A DNA stretch of 43,492 bases. Source: DASUBV01 sp035763085. Its GTDB lineage: Bacteria > Actinomycetota > Actinomycetes > Streptosporangiales > Streptosporangiaceae. Where the stretch lies: the NCBI GenBank assembly GCA_035763085.1, contig DASUBV010000408.1, positions 1 to 43,492 on the forward strand. Reading direction: 5' to 3'. Shown here in pieces: positions 6,751 through 15,328 of the stretch. Each line of letters begins with the position of its first letter. The first letter of the stretch is position 1. The notes beneath the pieces were generated by a model, which saw only the letters and a list, made by a program, of their open reading frames with translations, was not told the origin of the DNA and did not search any database. The translations under genes and the position numbers were made by a program.

Positions 6751-8163
6751 TCAGCGCGCGGAGTCCCGCGGCAGGGCCTGAACCAGGCCCGCCGTGAGCA
6801 GCGTCAGCGCGGCCAGCAGCCACAGGCTGATGGTGAAGGCGTGCGGGAAGGTCCCGCCGTGCAGGCCGCGGTAGAAGATCACGCCGATGACCGCCACCCC
6901 GAGCGCCCCGCCGACCTGCTGGAAGGTGGACAGCACGCCGGAGGCCGCGCCCGCGTGCCGGGCCTCGACGTCGCGCAGCACGGTCGCCGACAGCGGGACC
7001 AGCACCATGCCGATGCCGAACCCGACCACGGCCAGGCCGGGCAGCAGCCGGGCCGAGGAGCCGCCGCCGTCCCCGGCAGTCAGCAGCAGGCAGCCGGCCG
7101 CTGTGACCAGCGCGCCCAGGGCCAGGATCTGGCGGCCGAGCCGGGCGGCCATCGCCTCGGCGGTGAGCATCGCGGCGAAGAAGCCCGCGCCGACGGCGGC
7201 GAACACCAGCCCGGAGAACAGCGCCGAGAAGCCGCGGCCCTCCTGCAGGTACAGGGCCAGCACGAAGAAGAACGACGGCGGCACCAGGGCGTAGGCCAGC
7301 GCGGCCAGCGACCCGAGGCCGAAGGTCGCACTGCGGAACAAGCCGAAGTCGACTAGCGGTGCCCGGCCCGCCGAGCGGCGGCGCAGTTGGTGCACGGCGA
7401 ACGCGCCGAGCAGCACGGGCGCGGCGGCCAGGCTCAGCCAGGTCCACAGCGGCCAGCCGTGCTGCTGGCCCTCGATCAGGGGCAGGATGACGGCGGTCAG
7501 GCCCAGGGTGGCCAGCGCGGTCCCGGCCAGGTCGAGCCGGGCCCGCTGGCCGTGCGACTCGGGCACGAGGCGGCGGGCCAGCGGCAGCGCGATCAGCCCG
7601 ACGGGCACGTTGATCAGGAAGATGCCGCGCCAGCCTGAGCCGGCGATGTCGGCGGCGATCAGCGCCCCGCCCAGCAGCTGGCCCAGGACACCGGCGAAGC
7701 CCATGGCCAGGCCATAGGCGGCGAAGGCGCGGCCGCGCCGGGCGCCGTCGTAGGTAGTGCCGAGGATGGCCAGGACCTGCGGGGTGAGCAGCGCGCCCGC
7801 GGCGCCCTGCAGGATCCGGGCGGTCACCAGGAACCCGGCGCCGGACGCCAGCCCGCAGGCGGCGGAGGCGAGCGTGAACAGCGCCAGCCCGGTGATGAAC
7901 ATCCGGCGCCGCCCGTACAGGTCGCCGAGCCGCCCGCCGCTGATCATCCCGATCGCGAACGACAGCCCGTAGCCGGCCACCACGAGCTGGACGACCGCCG
8001 GCCCGGCGTTCAGCTCAGCCTGGATCGAGGGCAGCGCGACATTGACGATGAAGAAATCGAGGAAGGTGATGAAGGTGCCGGCCAGGACTACCAGCAGCGG
8101 TCCCCAGCCATGCTCGCCGGGCGCTGCGCTGCGGCCGGCCACCCGGCTGGTGAGCGTGGTCAT
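6751..8163 (-). CDS. MFS drug exporter, DHA2 (14-helix, EmrB/QacA) type
   Basis: The 470-residue protein starts with a short cytoplasmic tail, then LLVVLAGTFITFLDFFIVNVALPSIQ, the DHA2 motif around the first helix with its acidic residue. GGRLGDLYGRRRMFITGL is the MFS loop 2-3 signature. ARILQGAAGALLTPQ and GPLLGG-like LGQLLGGALI are further antiporter motifs. Fourteen hydrophobic segments are consistent with the length. Such proteins export toxic compounds in exchange for protons. AAGGAGA about eight bases before the ATG is a good ribosome binding site. The SnoaL-like gene lies 142 bases upstream on the same strand, and a divergent XRE regulator follows, which probably controls the exporter. 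Confidence 0.88.
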   Translation of the reverse strand: MTTLTSRVAGRSAAPGEHGWGPLLVVLAGTFITFLDFFIVNVALPSIQAELNAGPAVVQLVVAGYGLSFAIGMISGGRLGDLYGRRRMFITGLALFTLASAACGLASGAGFLVTARILQGAAGALLTPQVLAILGTTYDGARRGRAFAAYGLAMGFAGVLGQLLGGALIAADIAGSGWRGIFLINVPVGLIALPLARRLVPESHGQRARLDLAGTALATLGLTAVILPLIEGQQHGWPLWTWLSLAAAPVLLGAFAVHQLRRRSAGRAPLVDFGLFRSATFGLGSLAALAYALVPPSFFFVLALYLQEGRGFSALFSGLVFAAVGAGFFAAMLTAEAMAARLGRQILALGALVTAAGCLLLTAGDGGGSSARLLPGLAVVGFGIGMVLVPLSATVLRDVEARHAGAASGVLSTFQQVGGALGVAVIGVIFYRGLHGGTFPHAFTISLWLLAALTLLTAGLVQALPRDSAR

Positions 8164-8305
8164 CAGAGGTCTCCTTGAGTCAGATGTGCGTTCGGGGAAG
8201 CAGGCGGCCCGCCGGGCCAGGACGGGGTGCCACGGGGCGGGCCTCCTGGCACTGGGGTTCCGGGGCTGGCCCCGGGTAACCAGGCGGCCCGCCCGCTGGC
8301 GAGGG

Positions 8306-8659
8306 TCAGGCCGGGACCTTGTCCAGGAAGCCCAGGACGGTGACGATCTTGCGGTCGTGGTCGGTGACCGCGACGTCGAAGCCGGTCACCACCGGCTCGG
8401 CGCCGTCCGGCCCCAGGCCCCAGGTGAAGCGGGCCTGCTGGTGATGGGCGTCCACCGGCCCGGCCAGGCGGAACACGAAGCCGGGGAACTGGCTCTGCAC
8501 CGCGGCGATGGTGGCGTCGATCTCCTCGTGCCCGCGCGCCTGCACCAGCGGGTCGGTATAGCTGGCCGCGGCGGCCCAGGTGCTTTCAATCAGCTGCCGG
8601 CGGGCGGCCGGGTCGGTCTCGTTCCAGCAGGACAGGTAACGGGCGACTACGTCGTGCAT
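8306..8659 (-). CDS. SnoaL/NTF2-like protein
   Basis: The ATG at 8659 has GGAGGG seven bases upstream and gives 117 residues, the usual size of the fold. MHDVVARYLSCWNETDPAARRQLIESTWAAA is the first helix pair, followed by SYTDPLVQARGHEEIDATIAAVQSQFPGFVFRL and the curved sheet that ends GFDVAVTDHDRKIVTVLGFLDKVP. Members are small cone-shaped proteins that act as polyketide cyclases or isomerases, or only bind ligands. The residues alone do not decide between these. It probably belongs to the unit of the exporter downstream and of the divergent XRE regulator. Confidence 0.8.
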   Translation of the reverse strand: MHDVVARYLSCWNETDPAARRQLIESTWAAAASYTDPLVQARGHEEIDATIAAVQSQFPGFVFRLAGPVDAHHQQARFTWGLGPDGAEPVVTGFDVAVTDHDRKIVTVLGFLDKVPA

Positions 8660-8814
8660 CTGGGATCCCTCCGGTCGGGTCGTGGATTCGTGCTGATCAC
8701 CGGACCCATCCTGGGAAGGCCGCCCGCCGGCCGTCGATGACGTGAGAGGTAAAGCCACTGGCATGACCCCGGGGGTAATCGCCAGCTGTCCGCGGCCGCG
8801 GCTAGCGTCGAGCC

Positions 8815-9618
8815 ATGACCACCATGACCACGGGGGCGGCCAGCCTGCGGCCGGTCGGCGAGCTGCTGCGCGAGTGGCGCGAGCGGCGGCGGCTGAGCCA
8901 GCTGGACCTGTCCATCCAGGCCGACATATCGACACGGCACCTCAGCTTCGTCGAGACGGGGCGCTCCCGGCCGACGCCGGCGATGATCCTGCGGCTGACC
9001 GAGCACCTGGAGGTGCCGCTGCGCGAGCGCAACACGCTGCTGCTGGCCGGCGGCTACGCGCCGGCCTACCCGCAGCACGGCCTGGCCGAGCCGGAGCTGC
9101 GCAGCGTGCTGGTCGCGCTGCAGCAAGTGCTGGCCGGGCACGAGCCGTACCCGGCGGTGGTGGTGGACCGCTGGTGGGAGCTGCTGGACAGCAACACCTC
9201 GCTCGGCATCCTCACCGAGGGCTGCACGCCGGCCCTGCTGGAGCCGCCGGTGAACGTGCTGCGGCTGGCCCTGCACCCGGACGGGATGGCGCCGCGGATC
9301 ATCAACCTGGCGCAGTGGCGGTCCCACCTGCTCACTCAGCTGTCGCACCGGGCTCAGGCTCTGGGCGACCAGCAGCTCACCGACCTGCACGCCGAGCTGG
9401 CCGGGTACCCCGGCGGCCAGGTGGAGTCGGCCGGGCCGGACGGCGTGGTGCTGCCCCTGCGGCTGCGCCGGGGCGACACCGAGCTGTCGTTCTTCAGCAT
9501 CAGCGCGGCGGTCGGCACGGCTACCGACGTGACCGTCGACGAGCTGCACATCGAGGCCTTCTACCCGGCCGATGCCGCGACGACGGAGCTGCTGCGCTCG
9601 GCGGCGGCGCGCCGTTAG
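8815..9618 (+). CDS. XRE-family regulator with MmyB-like ligand domain
   Basis: The 267-residue protein begins with a helix-turn-helix of the XRE type (LLREWRERRRLSQLDLSIQADISTRHLSFVETGRSRPTPAMILRLTEHL, about residues 19-70). A ligand-binding domain of the MmyB type follows: RNTLLLAGGYAP, then EPYPAVVVDRWWELLDSN, NVLRLALHPDGMAPRIINLAQW and a C-terminal part ending TVDELHIEAFYPAD. Regulators of this type often control a divergent oxidoreductase or exporter. Here the SnoaL-like and MFS genes run the other way. The ATG is preceded at six bases by TAGCGT (8803-8808), so the transcript is probably leaderless. Confidence 0.87.
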   Translation: MTTMTTGAASLRPVGELLREWRERRRLSQLDLSIQADISTRHLSFVETGRSRPTPAMILRLTEHLEVPLRERNTLLLAGGYAPAYPQHGLAEPELRSVLVALQQVLAGHEPYPAVVVDRWWELLDSNTSLGILTEGCTPALLEPPVNVLRLALHPDGMAPRIINLAQWRSHLLTQLSHRAQALGDQQLTDLHAELAGYPGGQVESAGPDGVVLPLRLRRGDTELSFFSISAAVGTATDVTVDELHIEAFYPADAATTELLRSAAARR

Positions 9619-9985
9619 CCGGCCTGCCGCCAATCCGGCCGGCGCGACTGCCGCCCCGGGTGACACCGGCCCGGCCATGACCCGGGCCGCCCCGCGTCCT
9701 GGCCGTAATCCGGGACGGCTGAGCACGCCGTTATCCCGGCCGGATGACGCCGGGTAAGGCCTCGGCAAAATGGCCGGCGCGGCAATCAGGCCGGCCCTGT
9801 CACGGCTTTCGGCACCCGGCCTGCGGGGGGCGCCAGGGAGCAGACAGCGGGCAATTTCCCGCGTCCGGGATGTGCGTCGCGCGCAGTATTCCTGAGCCAT
9901 TTCCGTCCGCGGGCGACGGCACGGTCAGCCGGGAAACGCCGCCCGCCTGGTGATGCCAAGCCGGCCGGTTACGGCGCCGGCGCCG
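9619..9985. other. Gene-free stretch between convergent XRE and nadE genes
   Basis: No coding frame here looks real. The only clear structure is an imperfect inverted repeat, TTATCCCGGC at 9731-9740 and GCCGGGTAA at 9749-9757, with an eight-base spacer. A related GTAATCCGGGA lies about 20 bases upstream. As both flanking genes end here, the repeat may act in termination. Confidence 0.4.
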
Positions 9986-11791
9986 TCAGCTGCCGGGCGG
10001 CAGCGGCTCACGCCAGCGGCTGGTGATCGGCAGCCGCCGGTCGCGGCCGAAGTTCTTGGCCGAGATCTTCGGGCCGGGCGGGTACTGGCGGCGCTTGTAC
10101 TCCGCCCGGTCCACCAGCCGGATGACCCGCTCGACCAGGGCCGGGTCGTGACCCGCCGCGACCAGGGCGGCGGCGCCCAGGTCCTTCTCGACGTAGTCAT
10201 CGAGCAGCTTGTCGAGGACGGCGTAGTCGGGCAGCGAGTCGCTGTCCAGCTGGCCGGGGGACAGCTCGGCGCTGGGCGGCTTGGTGATCGAGTTCTCCGG
10301 GATGGGCGGCGTCTCACCGCGCTCGGCGGCCTGCTGGTTACGCCACCGGGACAGCTCCCAGACCAGCGTCTTGGGCACGTCCTTGATCGGCGCGTAGCCG
10401 CCGGCCGAGTCGCCGTACAGGGTGGAGTAGCCGGTGGCCAGCTCGCTCTTGTTGCCGGTGGTCAGCACCAGGTGGCCGTGCTCGTTGGACAGCGACATCG
10501 CCACCATGCCGCGGATCCGGGCCTGCAGGTTCTCGGCGGCCAGGCCGTGCAGGTCCAGGCTCGCCTCGAAGGCGTCGACCATGGGGGCGATCGGGACCGT
10601 CCGGGCGTGCACGCCCTGGCGCTTGACCAGGTCCTCGGCATCGCTGACGGAGTGGCCGGAGGAGTACCGGCTCGGCATCAGGACCACGTGCACCCGGTCA
10701 GCGCCGATGGCATCGACGGCGATGGTGGCGGTCAGGGCGGAGTCGATGCCGCCGGACAGGGCCAGCAGCGCCGAGGTGAACCCGTTCTTGCGCACGTAGT
10801 CACGGGTGCCGGTGACTAGCGCGGCGTAGATCTCGGCCAGGTCGGGCAGCCGCGGCCACAGCGCCTGCGGGGCGGGCGCGGCGGGATCGGGGGCGGGCGC
10901 GGCGGCCGGCGGCAGCTCGAGCCGCCGGATGGTCATCCGGGTGCCGTCGGCAGCGTCGGCGCTCTCCTCGCCGGGCACCCGGCTCAGGTCCGCGGCGGCG
11001 ACCTGCACGTCGGCGACGATCAGCGCCTCCTCGAACTGCGGGCCGCGGGCCAGCAGCTCCCCGGCGGCGCTGACGATAATCGAGTCGCCGTCGAACACCA
11101 GCTCGTCCTGGCCGCCGGTCATGCTGGCGTAGGCCAGCGGGGCGCCGGCCTCGGCCGCGCGCCGCTGGCACAGCATCAGCCGGCTGTCGTCCTTGCCCTG
11201 CTCATAGGGGGAGGCGTTGGGAACCACCAGCAGGCTCGCCCCGGCCGCGCGGGACACCGCTACCGGGCCGCCTGCCTGCCACAGGTCCTCGCAGATCGCG
11301 ATGGCCACGTCGACCGGCTCGCCGCCCGCGGCCGGCATCCGGAACACCGGCAGGGTGCTGCCCGGCACGAAGTAGCGGTACTCATCGAACACGCCGTAGT
11401 TGGGCAGGTGGTGCTTGGCGGAGGTCACCGCCACCCGGCCGTCATGCAGCAGCGCGGCGGCGTCCTGCGGCGCGCCGGCCGGCAGGCCCACGCGGGGCGC
11501 CAGGTCGGTGCGCCGGTCCAGGTAGCCGACGACGACGGCGATCCCGCCCAGGCCCGCCCCGGCGAGGCGGGCCGCCAGGGCATGCAGCGCCGCGACCGAG
11601 GCCTCGACGAAGGAGGCGCGCAGCGCCAGGTCCTCGACCGGGTAGCCGGTCAGCATCATCTCCGGGAACACCACGACCCTGGCCCCGTGGGCGGCGGCCC
11701 GCCGGGTCGCCTCGAGCACCTGGTCACTGTTCCCGGCCAGGTCCCCGACGGTGGCGTTAACCTGCGCGAGCGCTATCCGCAGCTGTGGCAC
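9986..11791 (-). CDS. nadE: Glutamine-dependent NAD+ synthetase
   Basis: This 601-residue enzyme makes NAD from deamido-NAD, ATP and glutamine-derived ammonia. The N-terminal nitrilase-type glutaminase domain (about 1-270) has the full triad: Glu44 in VFPEMMLTGYP, Lys126 in SAKHHLPNYG and Cys167 in AICEDLW. The C-terminal synthetase domain (about 320-601) has the PP-loop LSGGIDSAL (345-353), PSRYSSGHSVSDAEDL, and GNKSELATGYSTLYGDSAGGYAPIKDVPKTLV for the ATP and NAD site. The Ala/Pro-rich linker near 293-310 is a typical actinobacterial feature. The start is GTG 11791, preceded at six bases by TAAGCT on the minus strand (leaderless pattern). Confidence 0.95.
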   Translation of the reverse strand: MPQLRIALAQVNATVGDLAGNSDQVLEATRRAAAHGARVVVFPEMMLTGYPVEDLALRASFVEASVAALHALAARLAGAGLGGIAVVVGYLDRRTDLAPRVGLPAGAPQDAAALLHDGRVAVTSAKHHLPNYGVFDEYRYFVPGSTLPVFRMPAAGGEPVDVAIAICEDLWQAGGPVAVSRAAGASLLVVPNASPYEQGKDDSRLMLCQRRAAEAGAPLAYASMTGGQDELVFDGDSIIVSAAGELLARGPQFEEALIVADVQVAAADLSRVPGEESADAADGTRMTIRRLELPPAAAPAPDPAAPAPQALWPRLPDLAEIYAALVTGTRDYVRKNGFTSALLALSGGIDSALTATIAVDAIGADRVHVVLMPSRYSSGHSVSDAEDLVKRQGVHARTVPIAPMVDAFEASLDLHGLAAENLQARIRGMVAMSLSNEHGHLVLTTGNKSELATGYSTLYGDSAGGYAPIKDVPKTLVWELSRWRNQQAAERGETPPIPENSITKPPSAELSPGQLDSDSLPDYAVLDKLLDDYVEKDLGAAALVAAGHDPALVERVIRLVDRAEYKRRQYPPGPKISAKNFGRDRRLPITSRWREPLPPGS

Positions 11792-12151
11792 GTGATCAGC
11801 TTATGCGGCCGCGGCGCGGGGCCGGCGCGGGGTGGGCAGGTGCGGATATGTCCGGCAGGCGTCGCGGCGCGCGAGGCTGCCCGGAAATGACAGCGGGCCG
11901 CGGCATTACCGGCGTTCTGCCCGGCCGGGAAAAAGCAGTTAGGGTTATTCGAGAGCGGACGCGGCTTTTGCGGATGCGATATTAATCTGACTGCCCGGCG
12001 TTACGTGATAATCCAACTCGGCAACAGATAATGCTGCTACAGTTCTCGCGGCTAGGCGCGCTTGGCGAATCCGCGGCGGCCGGAGAGCTAAAGCAGCAGA
12101 CCTGCAATCAGCCATGTTGCTTTTAAACCACACGGAAGCGGGGAAGATCAG
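11792..12151. other. AT-richer regulatory gap between nadE and the beta-helix gene
   Basis: This divergent gap holds the nadE start box (TAAGCT, minus strand, 11803-11798). From about 11930 it is clearly poorer in GC than the surroundings. Three GATAwT words occur (near 11978, 12007 and 12027, the last two 20 bases apart). A GGGGA ribosome binding site lies before 12152. No coding frame is convincing. The long untranslated region may hold controls for the secreted protein. Confidence 0.4.
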
Positions 12152-13330
12152 ATGACTCGAAAGGGCTTTCACGGCGTGAGCCCTGGCGCTGGTTCAGCGC
12201 CGGGACGGCGCGCAGCCCGCTGGGCTGCGGCGGCGGCCGCCCTGGCGACGACAGTCGGGACAGGCGCGGCGCTTGCGACGCCGGCGCAGGCCGCGCCGCT
12301 CATCGCGGTGCCGTGCAGTGTCACGGCCCTGTCGGCGGCCATCAGCCTGTCGCCTAGTAACTCGGTCCTGAGCCTGAAGTCCGGCTGCACCTACAGCCTT
12401 ACCGCGGCGCTGCCGAGCATCAGCAGGAATCTCACCATCCAGGGCAACAACGACCTCATCACGCGGTCCAACAACGCGACCTTCACCGCGATCACCGTCA
12501 ACGGCCCGCAGGTGACGATCAACAAGCTCCGGATGAGCGACTTCGATGGTGCCGGGACCAATCCGGGTGCCCTGCGCAATGTCGGCGGCACGGTCACCGT
12601 GACCAACTCGCGGTTCACCCGCAATGAGGGCACTGACGGCGGCGCGGTACAGAACACCAGCAACGGCTCCTTCACCGCGTCGGCGACCACGTTCGCGGGC
12701 AACGAGGGCACCAACGGCGGCGCCTTCCACAACCGCGGCGGCGCCACGGCCTCGTTCAGCCAGTGCAGCTTCTTCGGCAACGAGGCCAGCACCGGCGGCG
12801 GCGGCGCGATCTACGTGAGCTCCGGCCACGTCAGCACCGGCGGCACCTCGACCAGCGCCTCGGGGAGCACCAACTTCACCGACAACGAGACCACCGGCGC
12901 CCTCGGCCACGGCGGCGCGATCAACAACGACGGCGGCGTGGTCACCATCAACTACACCAACTTCACCGGCAACCAGACCAACGGGACTGCCGCTGATGGC
13001 GGTGCGCTGAACAATGACGGCGGCGCCAGTACCGTCACCAACAGCGGGTTCAGCAGGAACTTCTCTGCTGACGACGGCGGGGCCATCTACACCAGCGAGA
13101 GCCTGAGCCTGACGAGCGTCACGATCGCCACCAACCGGGCCACCGACCTGGGCGGCGGCATCCGCGTCACGGGCGGCAACCTGTCGCTGAGCACGACCAT
13201 CGTGTCGGCCAACATCGCGGGCACCACTGGCGGCGGCATCAGCAACGCCGGCGGCACGGTCAGCCTGACCAACAACAGCATCGTGCGGTTCAACATCCCG
13301 AACAACTGCACCGGCACCCTGGCCTGCTAG
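12152..13330 (+). CDS. Secreted right-handed beta-helix protein (POMP-like repeats)
   Basis: The 392-residue product has a Sec-type signal: a basic N-region with RRAAR, a hydrophobic WAAAAAALATTVGTGAALA core and a likely cut after ATPAQAA (about residue 49). The mature part is a repeat protein with many GGAI/GGAL-x-N motifs (DGGAVQNTSNG, NGGAFHNRGG, GGGGAIYVSSG, HGGAINNDGG, DGGALNNDGG, GGGISNAGG) spaced by T-x-F-x-x-N strands. This is the pattern of chlamydial polymorphic membrane protein and parallel beta-helix repeats. It ends with NCTGTLAC. No anchor or sorting signal is seen, so it is probably released. The function is unknown. The composition is rich in Asn, Thr and Gly. Confidence 0.8.
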   Translation: MTRKGFHGVSPGAGSAPGRRAARWAAAAAALATTVGTGAALATPAQAAPLIAVPCSVTALSAAISLSPSNSVLSLKSGCTYSLTAALPSISRNLTIQGNNDLITRSNNATFTAITVNGPQVTINKLRMSDFDGAGTNPGALRNVGGTVTVTNSRFTRNEGTDGGAVQNTSNGSFTASATTFAGNEGTNGGAFHNRGGATASFSQCSFFGNEASTGGGGAIYVSSGHVSTGGTSTSASGSTNFTDNETTGALGHGGAINNDGGVVTINYTNFTGNQTNGTAADGGALNNDGGASTVTNSGFSRNFSADDGGAIYTSESLSLTSVTIATNRATDLGGGIRVTGGNLSLSTTIVSANIAGTTGGGISNAGGTVSLTNNSIVRFNIPNNCTGTLAC

Positions 13331-13345
13331 GCACTGCCGACAGCG

Positions 13346-13384
13346 GCGCCGGCCCCCCCGGAGAGGTCATCCGGGGGCCGGCGC
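13346..13384. terminator. Strong bidirectional hairpin terminator
   Basis: GCGCCGGCCCCC (from 13346) pairs with GGGGGCCGGCGC (to 13384) across a short loop. Outer bases GCCGAC and GTCGGC may extend the stem. It sits just past the beta-helix stop and before the convergent YjbR-like gene, and can end transcription from both sides. Confidence 0.7.
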
Positions 13385-13401
13385 CTGCGGTCGGCGGGCG
13401 G

Positions 13402-13776
13402 CTAGCCGGGCGGCTCTGGCCGCCCCGGCTGGCCCGGCTGCTCGTCCCAGGCGCGGGCGACCTTGGCGGGCACGACCATCCGCCAGGCGTCGGTGACGAT
13501 CTGGCGCATCTCCTCCTGGTCCAGGGCGCTGAGCCGGGCGACCACCCAGTTCCAGCGCAGGTCGCCGGTGCCGGGCATCAGGAACTTGGCTGGCTCGGCC
13601 GCCACCAGCGCGGCCCGCTCCTCCTTGGGGAAGGCGAAGCCCATCAGCGTGTCGTCGGCGGAGAACGCGAGGTAGACGATCTGGCCGACGCGGAACTTGA
13701 CCCGGTCCCGGACCAGCGCCTCATACGAGCGCGGGAACTGGCTGGCCAGCGCCCGCACGTCGTCGATGGTGACCAC
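13402..13776 (-). CDS. MmcQ/YjbR-family protein
   Basis: From GTG 13776 this is a 124-residue protein, the usual size of the family; an ATG at 13857 would add 27 residues of arginine-rich, unlikely sequence. VTIDDVRALASQFPRSYEALVRDRVKFRVGQIVYLAFSADDTLMGFAFPKEERAALVAAEPAKFLMPGTGDLRWNWVVARLSALDQEEMRQIVTDAWRMVVP has the YjbR order of helices and sheet: an N-terminal helix, a K-F-x-V-G strand and the W-N-W-V-V-A-R-L motif. The fold resembles a DNA-binding domain, but no role is established. It lies divergent from the acyl-CoA dehydrogenase. Confidence 0.75.
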   Translation of the reverse strand: MVTIDDVRALASQFPRSYEALVRDRVKFRVGQIVYLAFSADDTLMGFAFPKEERAALVAAEPAKFLMPGTGDLRWNWVVARLSALDQEEMRQIVTDAWRMVVPAKVARAWDEQPGQPGRPEPPG

Positions 13777-13899
13777 GGCCCCGAGCCTGCCGCGCGGCAG
13801 CCGTCGCTGGCAAGCCAGCCGGGCGTCCGGCCAGCCCCCAGCCAGGCTCCCGGCCACCCGCCGGCGGGCGGCTCACGGCGGCCCGGCTGGCCTAGATTT

Positions 13900-13914
13900 T
13901 AGAATGGTGTTCTA
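13900..13914. promoter_or_regulatory. TetR-type palindrome before the acyl-CoA dehydrogenase
   Basis: TAGAATGGTGTTCTA is an inverted repeat with five-base arms TAGAA/TTCTA. It is close to the TAGAAC-GTTCTA pattern recognised by KstR-like TetR repressors of lipid and steroid catabolism in actinobacteria. It lies about 50 bases before the dehydrogenase start, in an AT-rich patch that can also supply the -10 box (TCTATTAG). No TetR gene is present in the window, so the regulator would be encoded elsewhere. Confidence 0.5.
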
Positions 13915-13961
13915 TTAGCCTGACTGTGTCCTGTCCGGCCCGGTTCACGCGGGAGGCAGCC

Positions 13962-15242
13962 GTGGCATGGGATTTCTCCACCGAGCCGGAGTTCCAGGAG
14001 CAGCTGGACTGGGTCGAGGAATTCTGCCGGACCGAGGTGGAGCCGCTCGACCTGGTGTTCCCCGGCGCCGCCTACTCCCGCCATCCCAAGGCCAGGGCGC
14101 TGGCTGACCCGCTGCGCCAGCAGGTCAGGGACCGCGGGCTGTGGGCGCTGTTCCTCGGCCGGGACCTGGGCGGCCCCGGCTTCGGCCAGGTCCGGCTGGC
14201 CCTGCTGAACGAGATCCTGGGCCGCTACCGCACCGCGCCGGTCATCTTCGGCACCGCCGCCCCGGACACCGGCAACATGGAGATGCTGGCCGCCTACGGC
14301 ACCGAGGAGCAGAAGGAGCGGTGGCTGCGCCCGCTGCTGAACCAGGAGATCTTCTCGGCCTACTCGATGACCGAGCCGCAGGGCGGCTCCGACCCGTCGA
14401 CGTTCACCACCCGCGCGGTCCGCGACGGCGAGGAGTGGGTGATTACCGGCGAGAAGTGGTTCACCAGCGCCGGCAGCCGGGCCGACATCATCTTCGTGAT
14501 GTGCGTCAACGGGATGTTCGTGGTGCCGCGGGAGACGCCGGGCGTGGAGATCATGGAGTACCCGGCGGTGCACAACCACATCCGCTACAACGGCGTGCGG
14601 GTCCCGGCCGGGCACCTGCTCGGCCCCGAGGACGGGGCCAGGGTGCTGGCTCAGCGGCGGCTGGGCGGCGGCCGGATCCACCACGCGATGCGCACCGTGG
14701 CCCAGGTCCGGCTGGCCTTCGACATGATGTGCGAGCGGGCCCTGTCCCGCCAGTCGCACGGCAAGGTCATCGCCGAGCACCAGATGGTGGCCGAGGCGAT
14801 CGCCGACTCCTACGCCGAGCTGAACATGCTGCGGCTGCTGGTGCTGTGGACGGCCTGGACCATCGACAACTCCAGCACCCGCGAGTCCCGCACCCAGATC
14901 GCGGCCTGCAAGTACACCTGCGCGAAGGTGCTGCGCGAGGTGAGCTACCGGGCCCTGCACATCCTGGGCTCGCTGGGCACCACGAACCTGACCCCGCTGC
15001 AGGCCATGTACGCCAGCGCGCCGACGATGGCCATCGCTGACGGCGTCGATGAGGTGCACAAGGTCACAGTTGCCCGGAATGTCCTGAAACAGTACGCGCC
15101 GCAGCCCGGCCCGTGGCCGACGCAGTACCTGCCCGCCCGCCGCGAGGAGGCCAGGAAGAAGTACGCCAGCCTGCTGGCCGCCGACCCCGACCTGGCGGCC
15201 TGGGCTGAGCGGGCGGCGCGGGCGGCGGCCAGGCCCGGCTGA
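13962..15242 (+). CDS. Acyl-CoA dehydrogenase (ACAD10/11-like)
   Basis: GTG 13962 has GGGAGG five bases upstream, giving 426 residues; the ATG-type start at 13926 lacks a site. The three acyl-CoA dehydrogenase domains are visible: an N-terminal helical part with PDTGNMEMLAAYGTEEQKERWLRPLL, the middle beta-barrel (AYSMTEPQGGSD, WVITGEKWFTSAGSRADIIFVMCVNG) and a C-terminal helical part ending DGVDEVHKVTVARNVL. The PDTGNMEML and HNHIRYNGVRVP words point to the ACAD10/11-like group, which oxidises long or hydroxylated acyl-CoA esters with FAD. The likely substrate is a fatty or steroid-derived acyl-CoA. The upstream TetR palindrome supports inducible control. Confidence 0.88.
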   Translation: MAWDFSTEPEFQEQLDWVEEFCRTEVEPLDLVFPGAAYSRHPKARALADPLRQQVRDRGLWALFLGRDLGGPGFGQVRLALLNEILGRYRTAPVIFGTAAPDTGNMEMLAAYGTEEQKERWLRPLLNQEIFSAYSMTEPQGGSDPSTFTTRAVRDGEEWVITGEKWFTSAGSRADIIFVMCVNGMFVVPRETPGVEIMEYPAVHNHIRYNGVRVPAGHLLGPEDGARVLAQRRLGGGRIHHAMRTVAQVRLAFDMMCERALSRQSHGKVIAEHQMVAEAIADSYAELNMLRLLVLWTAWTIDNSSTRESRTQIAACKYTCAKVLREVSYRALHILGSLGTTNLTPLQAMYASAPTMAIADGVDEVHKVTVARNVLKQYAPQPGPWPTQYLPARREEARKKYASLLAADPDLAAWAERAARAAARPG

Positions 15243-15328
15243 CCAGGCCCGACGCCGGGCTGGCCGGGCCCCGCTGGCCCCGGCCCCCGCGTAACCTGGG
15301 CGAAACATGGGCCGGGCAGACTGTGTCG

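Noticed and set aside
9731..9757. Inverted repeat considered as an attachment site or origin element
   Set aside because: Only a single imperfect repeat with no associated recombinase, tRNA or repeated boxes; termination is simpler.
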